Both the position numbers and the translations under genes were made by a program. A DNA stretch of 64,000 nucleotides from Macrotis lagotis. Lineage: Eukaryota > Chordata > Mammalia > Peramelemorphia > Peramelidae. The notes under the pieces are model-generated. The model worked only from the letters and a program-made list of their open reading frames with translations, was not told the DNA's origin and did no database searches. The DNA lies in the NCBI RefSeq assembly GCF_037893015.1, contig NC_133658.1, forward strand, positions 252,408,518-252,472,517. Direction: 5' to 3'. How positions within the stretch are numbered: position 1 is the stretch's first letter; each line of letters starts with the position of its first letter. Positions 56,155 through 64,000 of the stretch are shown in pieces.

Positions 56155-57030
56155 GATTTCTCAAATAGGTTAGGTGAAGTTAATTTCTCAAACCAAGTGC
56201 TGGACTAAATTTATTTTCATCTCCATTACTTTTCATCTTCTAATTTTCTAGCTTGTCAATCTGGTGGCCATCTACCTTGTTAGTTAACTATGCCTCCTGT
56301 CTTTGGGTCGCTAAACATTTGATAAGCGTACCATGGATACCTTTAACCAGGTCATCAATAAGAATTGAAACAACATGGGATTAATCACAGATTGATGGGG
56401 CACTTCAATGGCTACCTCTTTCCAAGTTGATATAGAACAATTAGCAACTATTCTTTGAGTTCAGTCATTTAACTTCACTTGAAGCTTTCTAATTGCACTC
56501 TCATCTAGCCCTCAGTTCTCCAACTTTTTTTTATAAGAATAGCACAGGGAGCAGCTAGGTGGTAACTAGGTGGAAGCTATGTGGCAATGAGGTGGCAGTT
56601 AGGCGGCACAGTGAACAGAGTGCCAGCCCCGGAGCCAGGAGGACCCCAGTTCAAATATATCCTCAGACACTTGTTACTTAGTAGCTAAGTGACCTCTGGT
56701 AAATCACCTAACACTCCTTGCTCCACACAAACAAAAATAAAAAAAAGAGAGCATTGAATATTTTATTTTTCTTGTAAACAGATATCAATTACATTTCTGT
56801 CATCTACTAGTTTAGTAACCTCATCAAAAAATGGAAACAAGGTTAGTTTGGGATGATCTGTTTTTGATGAAGCCATATTAGTTCTTTTATATTCTCCTTA
56901 CATGGAGTTTCACTACCCCAGTCTTTAGTCATACCTTCTACAATTTCATGGAAATCAGAGTCAAAGTTACTGGCCTATAGTTTGCAGAACTCATATTCTT
57001 TTCAAAACTGGAACATAATATAGCCCCTAT
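56155..57030 (-). mobile_element. L3/CR1 LINE fragment split by a SINE
   Basis: On +: CAGGTCATCAATAAGAATTG, TGATGGGGCACTTCAATGGC, CACTCTCATCTAGCCCTCAG, then after the SINE CTACTAGTTTAGTAACCTCA, GGATGATCTGTTTTTGATGA and GGCCTATAGTTTGCAGAACT. This is the antisense CR1/L3 reverse-transcriptase region, continuing in order across the SINE. Confidence 0.75.
56551..56748 (+). mobile_element. WSINE-related SINE with a reiterated head
   Basis: The body (CAGTGAACAGAGTGCCAGCC, CAGTTCAAATATATCCTCAG, GTGACCTCTGGTAAATCACC) and A-rich tail are SINE. The first about 55 bp repeat the start motif five times: GCTAGGTGG, ACTAGGTGG, GCTATGTGG, ATGAGGTGG and GTTAGGCGG, at about 11-12 bp spacing. Confidence 0.8.
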
Positions 57031-57488
57031 TTTCATAATAAAAATGTTTTAATTTCTAATGTAACTAATATTGATAAATATATCCTACATAAATTAAAAC
57101 TGAGGGATCTTCAGTAATTTTTAAAGATATTATTTGTAAAGATATTCTGAGACCAAAACATTTAAGAACACTGGTGTAACCCAATGGAAATTGGGACAAA
57201 ATAACTGCCTTTGAAAAGTGAAAAGCATTAATGTAATTTTTGAAAAGTGAAAAGCATTAATGTAATTTTTTGAGGTAAGGAAAATTGTTCTAATAGTCAC
57301 ATAGGGTCTGTCCCTGTGTTTTCATTGGGATAGAAAAATCCTGAATGAAGTAACTCCCTCTACATTGAAGATCATTAGTTTCTCTGAACATTTAGTCTTA
57401 GAGAGCTGCCTAGAACACTAAGAAGGCAAAAGATTGGTTTGGCCCTGGGTCACACGGCCAGTATATGTCAGTCAGTCATTCAGTCAAC

Positions 57489-57490
<2 letters not shown>

Positions 57491-57540
<50 letters not shown>

Positions 57541-57590
57541 ATATATGTGTGTATATATGTATATATATACACACACATATATAATATGAA
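57491..57590. repeat. (TA)n tract
   Basis: About 24 TA units, then TATATGTGTG and ATATATACACACACATATAT with dyad symmetry. Confidence 0.97.
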
Positions 57591-57699
57591 ATGCCTACTA
57601 TGGACCAGGCCTCTACTAATTGCTGCCAATAGAAAGAAAAGCAAAAGATAGTCCCTGCCCTCCAGGAGGTCCAATGGAGGAGATATGAAGGCAGAACAG

Positions 57700-58720
57700 A
57701 GAAAGTGTGCGGTACGAGGCAGAGGGAAGGCCTGAGACTCAAGGGTCAGGGCCAGGAGGCCAGCGCCACTGCACCGCGGGCTACCCGGGGAGGGCTCGTC
57801 TGAGCCCAGTAAGGGACCAGCAGGGGAGGGTCTGGAACAAAGGCCGGCCGGAGGCGGCGGGGGGCGGCCTGCAGCCCGCAGGGTCTCCGTCCCACCGCTT
57901 CTTGAGTCCGCAAGCCGCCGTCTGGCCGTGATCCGCGAAGGGCGCGGGGAAGCTGGGCCCGGGCCCCAGGGCGCTGCCCGTCTGTAAGCGGGCACGACCG
58001 CGGGCCGCTCCGGACCCTCGCTCGGAGAACACGCCGAGGCGCTGTTGGCGCCGGTGGCCCCGAGCCAGAACGCGCCTCACTTCTGGGCCTTAAAGCCAAG
58101 GCTGCCCAGTCCAAGCCGGCGCCGAGCCTTCGGGGCCCCGGGGGTGAGGCGCCCAGTCCGCCTCCTTCCCCGCCCAGCTGTGCCCGCCCCTCGGCTCCCC
58201 TCCTCCCCGCCGCCTCGCCCCAACTTCTCGGCCGCCGTCGCTCGGCTCTCGGAGGAGCGCCGGGGAGGACAAGATGGCGCTGGACGGCGGCTCCGGGCTG
58301 GTCGGGGCGGCGGCGGCGAACCCCCTGTCCCGCTTCACCTGCCCGGTGTGCCTGGAGGTGTACGAGAAGCCGGAGCGGGCGCCCTGCGGACACGTGTGAG
58401 CGGGGGGCCGAGGCCGGCGGGGAGTTCTGGGCGGAGACACGGAGGCTCCGGGGCCGGGCCGGGCCGGGCCGCCGGGGAGGGCGCTCTGGGGCGGGGCGGG
58501 GGCCTTTCTGGGGAAGGGGGGGTGCAGGAGGTCATGGCACCCCGGTGTGGGGAGGGGGAGGCCGGGGGTGGGAGACCCGGACTTGGGCCAGGCGGCCCCG
58601 GCGGCCCCGGCCCGTGACCTTGGCTAAGTCCAACTGCTTCATCTGCATAAGAAGGCGAATGGACCAGGGACTCCCCCGGGCCAAAGTGACTCCGGACGGA
58701 TGGGGGGGCTTGAAGCTCGC
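57700..58720 (+). promoter_or_regulatory. RNF114: RNF114 CpG island, promoter and 5' UTR
   Basis: GC content and CpG density rise sharply at about 57.7 kb and fall after 58.7 kb. The RNF114 start codon is inside. There is no TATA box near the start. No ATG was seen between the island's left edge and the RNF114 ATG, so the leader appears free of uORFs. The transcription start is not fixed. Long frames on both strands across this island are GC artefacts. Confidence 0.8.
58274..58395 (+). CDS. RNF114: RNF114 exon 1 coding part (residues 1-41, first half of RING)
   Basis: RNF114 (ZNF313) is a cytosolic RING E3 ubiquitin ligase with C2HC and C2H2 zinc fingers and a UIM, linked to T-cell, NF-kB and interferon responses. 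The ATG at 58274 has a good Kozak context (AAGATGG) and starts [20 protein letters not shown], followed by [20 protein letters not shown], the first RING ligands (Cys23, Cys26, Cys38, His40). The donor is GTGAGC at 58396 after a split valine codon. The region before the RING is about six residues shorter than in human and of different sequence, while the RING itself is close to identical. Confidence 0.95.
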
Positions 58721-59231
58721 GGGGAGGCCTTCTGGGTTCTGGGGGTGGGAATTAGAGGGATGCGAGGGGGAGGACTGAAGACCCGTAGCCCCGAGGGGAA
58801 TAGGGGTGGGCTGAGGTCCAGGGAGGCTGGAGACAGAAAAGGGAGGGATGAGGTACTAAAATTCTTGTCTAATATTCTGTGATTCTAAGAAAAAAGGGGG
58901 AAAGGATTCGACTAGAGGAGGAACAGACTGGAGTAATGAAGATTTGGGGAGGAGAGAGTTGTGGGGAGGGGGCGGATGAGCGAGCTCACCAAATGAACCC
59001 TGGCGAGACCGGCTCTGCTGCCTCGACTACAAGTCTCCAGTGGAACCTTTGAAGCTGAGTGTAGTTTGTCGACATTTGAGTGTAAACTTCCATGTTGCAA
59101 TGCTGCCGAGTTGTTAACTTTGAGACAAAGGACATGAAATTCATTTCCATTCTTCCCCCTTTTTGGTGCTTAGGACACGGGGAGTTTATTACCCTGGAGA
59201 GCGATTAACTGGAGCAGTCAAAATAGAAAAA

Positions 59232-59320
59232 GGGGGCGGGGCCTCGGGCCCCAGCTGGGCGGGGCAGCGGTCGGAAGCTGAAACTGAAAGGACTTGAAAC
59301 TTGCCCTGAAATGAAAATAG
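59232..59320 (+). promoter_or_regulatory. RNF114: GC box plus interferon-response-like element in RNF114 intron 1
   Basis: A GC box (GGGGGCGGGG, 59233-59242) is followed 38 bp later by GAAACTGAAA at 59280-59289, which fits the GAAANNGAAA IRF/ISRE core. A second similar string, GAAATGAAAATAG, follows at about 59309-59321. RNF114 is known to be interferon-inducible in human cells, so an intronic enhancer or alternative promoter is plausible. Confidence 0.5.
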
Positions 59321-59399
59321 CTTCACTTGGCAGTGACCGCTGCCGGGTGGCGCTGGGGATGGGATCTACACACGCTTCCTTATGTGATTGTGTTCATTT

Positions 59400-59610
59400 G
59401 GAAAGGTAGTTTACTGTAGCAGTAGGAATTACTCAGGGCTACTGATCAGAAAAATTGAATTCTAGTGCCATTTCTGCCGCTAATTCATCTGTAGGTCTTT
59501 GAGGAAGTTAGGTAGTGCCTCTGAGGCTCGGCTTTCTCTGAAAAGGGGGCATTAATAACCTCAAGTTTTCCTACTTTTCTGGATCTTTGTGAGGATTAAA
59601 TGAGATAGAA
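59400..59610 (+). mobile_element. MIR-family SINE
   Basis: TTGAATTCTAGTGCCATTTC, TTTGAGGAAGTTAGGTAGTG and TGTGAGGATTAAATGAGATA in sense order. Confidence 0.6.
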
Positions 59611-59619
59611 TACTACACA

Positions 59620-59633
59620 AATATATATAGATG

Positions 59634-59674
<41 letters not shown>
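59620..59674. repeat. (TA)n tract
   Basis: ATATATATAGATGTATGTGT, then about 17 AT units. Confidence 0.97.
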
Positions 59675-59677
<3 letters not shown>

Positions 59678-60196
59678 ACTGTTGGAACTTTTTGTTTACT
59701 TTGTTTTCATTAAGTTTCCTAGGGATTAGCTATCTACTTAAATTACTATTTTGATGGTCTTACATATATGTTGAATAAGCTTATTTGGTCATTGTTGCAG
59801 ATCTAAATTCAATGTGTCCTTCCCATAAAAGTATTGTCCTGCTTTAGCAAACCTGGGTGTAGTTGTAATGACAGTTTACCAAATATTATGGGGAACTTTG
59901 AATAGTAAGAAAAGTGATACAAATGGAATGAATGTACTTGTTATCGGGATGACTGCTGTTGGTAATACATTACCAATACATTTGCAGACTTTCTGGTGAG
60001 TTTTCTTGTAAATACCTTATCTTAAAGCCACCAAATTGGATAAATTTCTTTTTTATTGATGGAGTTTTTATCGTCTATAACACATAGTTTTCTGTCATCA
60101 GATTTTCATTTGTTGGCATATTATGGTTGTCTGATGAGGACATATAGTTTCTTCCTTACTGTGAACTCTTGTCAAATTATTTTGTTTCTGTTTTAG

Positions 60197-60347
60197 CTTT
60201 TGTGCTGTTTGCCTGCAACAATGTCTAAAACCGAAGAAACCCGTCTGTGGAGTTTGTCGAAGTGCTCTGTCTCTGGGAACCAAAGCTGTGGACTTAGAAA
60301 AGCAAATTGAAGCAACTGAGGCAACCTGTAGTGGCTGCAATAAAAGC
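60197..60347 (+). CDS. RNF114: RNF114 exon 2 (residues 41-91, second half of RING)
   Basis: After completing the split valine the exon reads FCAVCLQQCLKPKKPVCGVC, giving the remaining RING ligands (Cys43, Cys46, Cys58, Cys61). Next come RSALSLGTKAVDLEKQIEAT and CSGCNKS, where CxxC begins the next zinc finger. The donor GTATGT at 60348 ends it in phase 0, so the rest of that finger (FFLSK... in human) must come from an exon beyond 64000. The acceptor is TTTCTGTTTTAG at 60196. Confidence 0.95.
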
Positions 60348-60469
60348 GTATGTGCAAAAATCAAGATGGAAGCATACAAGTGCATTCCACTTGTGTCACT
60401 TGGGCCTTTTTGAAATTCATTTGGTAAATAAGTGAGGGAATTTATTCTTAGCAGTGATGGTTATTGTTT

Positions 60470-60670
60470 GCCTTTTTTCTCAAAAAGAGAATCATGACAT
60501 GATGGATGGCATGTCATGACAGGCAAATGAACTGAATTTAAGTGAGGGAAGGGCTGTGCAAAGTCACCAGCTTTACTTTCTCCTCTAGAACCAGTTGGCG
60601 CAATTACCAGATGTAGATCAAAGGTGCTGGAGATGGTTCTGGATAACCCTTTTAAATTTAGGTCTTTAAC
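60470..60670 (+). mobile_element. Composite repeat family C
   Basis: ATCATGACATGATGGATGGC, GGAAGGGCTGTGCAAAGTCA, CCAGCTTTACTTTCTCCTCT and AAGGTGCTGGAGATGGTTCT in sense, followed by the extension TTTAGGTCTTTAACTGGTCT. Confidence 0.75.
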
Positions 60671-60890
60671 TGGTCTCAGTTTGACTGGGGTACAACTCCT
60701 TTTCTGGGGGTAAGAAAGAAATGAATATAAAAATGGCCTCTTTTTTGCATAGTTTAAAAAAAAAACTTTACTTGGGAGGGGAGGATCCTCTGGGACCTAG
60801 CCAAAACAGAAAGAATTGCTATTTACTTTTACTCTAAGCCAATCAAGGGCTCAAATAATAGTTGGAATGCTGCTCAACAATAATAAAATC
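60660..60890 (+). repeat. Segment homologous to 39985-40250 (possible LTR fossil fragment)
   Basis: ACCTAGCCAAAACAGAAAGA, TAAGCCAATCAAGGGCTCAA and GAATGCTGCTCAACAATAAT align in order with TTCTGGCCAAAACAAAATCA, TGAACCAATTAGAGCCTAAA and CAATGCTCAAGATCC at 40.1-40.2 kb. It is old and partial. A CCAAT motif is kept. Confidence 0.45.
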
Positions 60891-61019
60891 TGATATTTAT
60901 GTGACATGCTTTAACAATGTTAACCTTTCTACAACCTTGTGAGTTTAGGTGATATGTGAATTTTATTCCCATTTTATGAGAAGAAAGAAAACTATTGGTG
61001 AGGATAAAGTAACAGGTCA

Positions 61020-62225
61020 GCCAGTAAACATTTGTTAAGCATCTGTTATATTCTAGACATTATCCTACGTGCTGAGGATGCTAAAAAGGGGCAAAAGACT
61101 ATCCCAGCCCTTAAGAAGCTCGGGAACTAATTGGGGAGAAAATGAGGAAACAATTAGGTATTAGCAAACTATAAAAGGTATAAAAAGTAAATAATTACAA
61201 GAAGGAAGGCACTGGAATTGAATGTTTAGTTAAGGGATTGAGAAAGGCTGCCTGTAGAAGATAGGAATTTAATTGGGACTTAAAGGAAGCCAGGTTAACT
61301 AGTAGAAGCAGATGTGGGGAGGGAGAGTTTAGCAAGCTTGTGGGATAATTGGAGAAAATGCACAAAGCTATGAGAGAAAGTATCTTGTTTGTGGAATAGT
61401 CAGAAGGCCAGTGTCAAAGAATAAATGTTGGGCTGTAAGATGTTAAGATGACTAAAAAGTTAAGGATTATGAAGAACTTTTAATACCAAATAGAGGATTT
61501 TGTATTTGATCCTGAAGGTGCTGCAAAACCAATGGGATTCTTGAGTAAGGGAGTGATGTGGTTGGACCTCTGTTTTTGGGAAATCACTTTAATGGCTGAA
61601 TGGAGGATGTTTTGGAGTGAGGAGAACCTTGGGGCAGGCTGACTTAACAGCAGGCTACTAACTGTAGTTCAGGTGTGAGATGAAGAATCTGCATTAGAGT
61701 AGTGGCACCATCAGAGAATAACCATCCTATTGCATCCTTACCCTAAATGGTATATATCTGAGAAATGTTAAAGAGGTGAAATCAACAGGTCTTGGCAACA
61801 AATTGCATAAGTGGGGTGAGAGATAGTGAAGAAGATTTGAGGATGACCCATAGGTTGGGAGTCTCAGGGACTAGGATGGCAGTAATAGGAAAGGTAAGAA
61901 GCGGGGGGAAGTTTAGGGAGAAAGATAATAAATTTCATTTTGGTATGTTAACATTTAAGGTGTCTATTAGACATCCAATTCAAGACGTTTGATAGGTAGT
62001 TGGAGATGGAGATTGGCAGTCAGCACAGAGGCTGGGGATGAATGGGTAGATTTGAAAATCATCAACATAGAGATGTCAAATCCATATGAAGCTGATGAAA
62101 TCCTCAAGTGAAGTAGTGTAGAGAGAGAGAAGAGGACATAGGACTTAACCCCGAGGTTCACCTGTGAGGACATGATCCAGAAGAAGATCTAACAAAGGAG
62201 ACTGAGGTTAGCTAGCTAGTGGGGG
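61020..62225. repeat. Long old dispersed repeat, family not assigned
   Basis: Phrases such as GCATCTGTTATATTCTAGAC, GAGTAAGGGAGTGATGTGGT, TGGCTGAATGGAGGATGTTT, GTGTCTATTAGACATCCAAT and GGTAGTTGGAGATGGAGATT belong to a medium-reiterated repeat found across mammals. I cannot name it with certainty. There is no coding potential; short frames over it are chance. Confidence 0.55.
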
Positions 62226-62522
62226 AACAGAAATTTCCTTACACCAAGGCTAGCGCTTTTTCTGCCACAATATACTGCTTGCTTCTTTCTTGCTTAATGT
62301 AGTGGTGAGAATAGTGGACTTTTAAATCATAGCCTTTATTTTTTGGTTTTAATGTATTTAACCTATTTTGAGTCGTAGTTTCCACATTTTCAAATGAAAT
62401 TGGTCTTAATCTCTTAAGTGTTCATTACAATCAAATATTCTCAAGTGTCTGTAGGTTTAAAAATCTTTTTCTTAGTATAATGCTCATATTTTATGGAAAG
62501 AACAGTTTGAAAATGAGTCACA

Positions 62523-62553
62523 CACTTAACCCCATTGCCTTGCAAAAAAAAAA
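62523..62553 (+). mobile_element. 31-bp SINE stub (21 bp of WSINE 3' end plus A-tail) with 14-bp target duplication
   Basis: CACTTAACCCCATTGCCTTG plus C and ten A is the exact 3' end of the WSINE1-type element. The direct repeat GAAAATGAGTCACA flanks it at 62509-62522 and 62554-62567. Confidence 0.9.
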
Positions 62554-62929
62554 GAAAATGAGTCACATAGTCTAGATCTGTCATTTTAATAACATATTAA
62601 TTTTATAAGCCTATAGTCTTATGAATCCTATCAGAACGAGATATAAAGTAGTACTACTGCATCCTTGCAGTCTCATGTGTTTAGTGGTCAAGTTTAAGTG
62701 ATGTTATAGAAAAGTTAACAAAAATATTTACTGAGTTCAGAATGTGTGTCAAGGCAAACCTTATCATAAATAAAAAATTACTGTCAGGTCAGCCTCTGGA
62801 ATTATTTAGCACAAAAGCAGAATTCTTCAGTAAAACTAAATTTTCTGATTAACTGAAGCTTTTTAATAGGCTAAAATCCATTTCCCATTGGCTAGCATAG
62901 TCCCAGAATATTAGAATTAAATGATCCTT

Positions 62930-63040
62930 AGAATTAGAAATCATTTAGTCCAATCTCTTCAAATTACAAAGGACAGTAATCTCTAAAGAGGCTAGAAAGT
63001 TTGGAAATCACACAGCTAGCTCCTGTAGCTGTGGTGGGGT
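62930..63040 (-). mobile_element. MIR fragment
   Basis: TAGTCCAATCTCTTCAAATT, GGAAATCACACAGCTAGC on +; antisense and old. Confidence 0.6.
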
Positions 63041-63329
63041 TTAGTTTAATAAAAGGATAATCAACACCTATGGTGAAGAGATACCTTAAACTAAGCCTTT
63101 CTCAGACTGTTTTTCAAGATCTCCAGTTCTTTGATTCCTCCCTGTTCTTCATGCTCAGTAATCTGGCCTCACTTTCCTTTCTACCTTTGTAAATAACCTC
63201 TTCAGTGAAGTCCTTCTCTCTGTTGTATAATAATCTCTTGCTGCCTTAGTCTAATGCCATTTCTGTTGCTAGAGGAAATTATGAAACCTTGTTCTTTTTT
63301 TTTCCCTGCTCCAAGTTCATGCTATCTAA

Positions 63330-63450
63330 CCTTGGTATAGTGTAAAAACTGCTGTTCAAACGATCTAGGTTCAAATCTCAGTTATTGCTTATCATCAGTG
63401 TGGTCAAATTACCAAGTCATGTAACTTTTCTAAGCACCTTACCTCATCTG
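63330..63450 (+). mobile_element. MIR fragment
   Basis: TCTAGGTTCAAATCTCAGTT, CACCTTACCTCATCTGTAAA in sense, followed by an A/C-rich run. Confidence 0.6.
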
Positions 63451-63548
63451 TAAAAAAAAAAACAAAACAACAACAACCCCCCCCCCCGAAACAAGGGATA
63501 ATAGATGATCTCTTTAAGATCCATTCTAGGTTTAAGTCCTATGATTTT

Positions 63549-63734
63549 TTTTTATTTTTTATTTTATTTATTTAGTTTTCTTAGGGTTTTTTTTTTTTTT
63601 TGCGAGTCAAATTGGGGTTAAGCGGCTTGCCCAAGGCCACACAGGTAATTATTAAGTGTCTAAGGCCAGATTTGAACCCAGGTACTCCTGACTCCAGGGC
63701 CAGTGCTTTAGCCACTGTGACACCTAGCTGCCCC
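63549..63734 (-). mobile_element. WSINE1-type SINE, 16-bp target duplication
   Basis: A long T-rich (poly-A) stretch, TTGGGGTTAAGCGGCTTGCC, AGATTTGAACCCAGGTACTC and ACACCTAGCTGCCCC on +. The direct repeat TAAGTCCTATGATTTT lies at 63533-63548 and 63735-63750. Confidence 0.95.
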
Positions 63735-64000
63735 TAAGTCCTATGATTTTAAACCTCAACTAGGTACTCAGTGCTTCACTTTGTACTCTAAACTCTTTGG
63801 GAGGTACAGTTGTTTCATTCTTTGTATTTGTTTCCCTAGCATCTAGAAGAATGGAATATGGTAGATTCATAATATACTTGTTGACTAATTGTTATTATAC
63901 CTGATTGCATTTGTCTCTTTAGTCATCAAATTCCACTGCCTTCTTCCACTTTTAGGTAACTTTACTTTCTACTCTACTTGAATTAATCCACTTTTTTATA

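Larger units (their letters stand above)
58396..60196 (+). other. RNF114: RNF114 intron 1
   Basis: A GT start and a TTCTGTTTTAG end. The first 330 bp are still CpG island. Then come unique sequence with an ISRE-like site (59280-59289), a MIR (about 59400-59610), a TA tract (59620-59674) and unique sequence up to exon 2. Confidence 0.85.
60348..64000 (+). other. RNF114: RNF114 intron 2, 5' part
   Basis: No further RNF114 exon is found before the window ends. Contents: family C repeat (60470-60670) and its 3' extension (60660-60890), a MIR (60860-61020), a long old repeat (61020-62225), a tiny SINE stub (62523-62553), MIRs (62930-63040 -, 63330-63450 +) and an antisense WSINE (63549-63734). 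Confidence 0.8.

Noticed and set aside
57492-58617. Open frames of up to 215 codons on both strands around the RNF114 start
   Set aside because: Same GC effect. The minus-strand frames run antisense to the true RNF114 exon, and one starts in a TA repeat.
60098-60385. 95-codon minus-strand frame
   Set aside because: Antisense shadow of RNF114 exon 2.

Overview
The window is mammalian nuclear DNA, almost certainly from a marsupial. It is AT-rich and dense in retroposons. The commonest young repeat is a tRNA-headed SINE of the marsupial WSINE1 type. It sits among Mar1-like SINEs with an RTE-like tail, marsupial L1 3' ends, ORF1-only half-L1 (HAL1-type) elements, and well-preserved old MIR, L2 and L3/CR1 copies. 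WSINE-type SINEs point to an Australian lineage, perhaps a dasyurid, but species cannot be read from the sequence. No bacterial, CRISPR, rRNA or tRNA gene features are seen.

Three host genes lie in the order known from human 20q13 (SLC9A8, SPATA2, RNF114). Positions 834-6831 (+) hold the last three coding exons of SLC9A8 (the Golgi/endosomal Na+/H+ exchanger NHE8), followed by a probably long 3' UTR that may end near 12.5 kb. SPATA2 lies on the minus strand: a non-coding first exon in a CpG island near 30.0-30.3 kb, two coding exons (22751-22434 and 20635-19388, 521 residues) and a 3' UTR to about 17.1 kb. It is tail-to-tail with SLC9A8. RNF114 starts in a second CpG island at 58.27 kb (+); exons 1 and 2 encode the whole N-terminal RING, and the gene runs out of the window. 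SPATA2 and RNF114 both act in ubiquitin signalling (a CYLD-LUBAC adaptor and an E3 ligase).

The 28 kb between SPATA2 and RNF114 (30.4-57.7 kb) has no confident gene. It holds a broken ZDHHC16 retrocopy (about 39.0-39.7 kb), two near-complete HAL1-type elements in opposite orientation (36.0-38.8 and 46.4-49.2 kb), a third older ORF1-bearing fragment (51-52.9 kb), L1, L2 and L3/CR1 pieces, a possible old solo LTR (about 40.0-40.95 kb), simple repeats and a possible unassigned retrocopy (54.6-55.75 kb).

The strongest points for a second look are the SINE carried inside both HAL1 copies at the same place, an interferon-response-like element in RNF114 intron 1, a short uORF in the SPATA2 leader, a 31-bp SINE stub with clean target duplications, and two dispersed repeats that share a head but have unrelated bodies. 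No wholly new biological system is evident.
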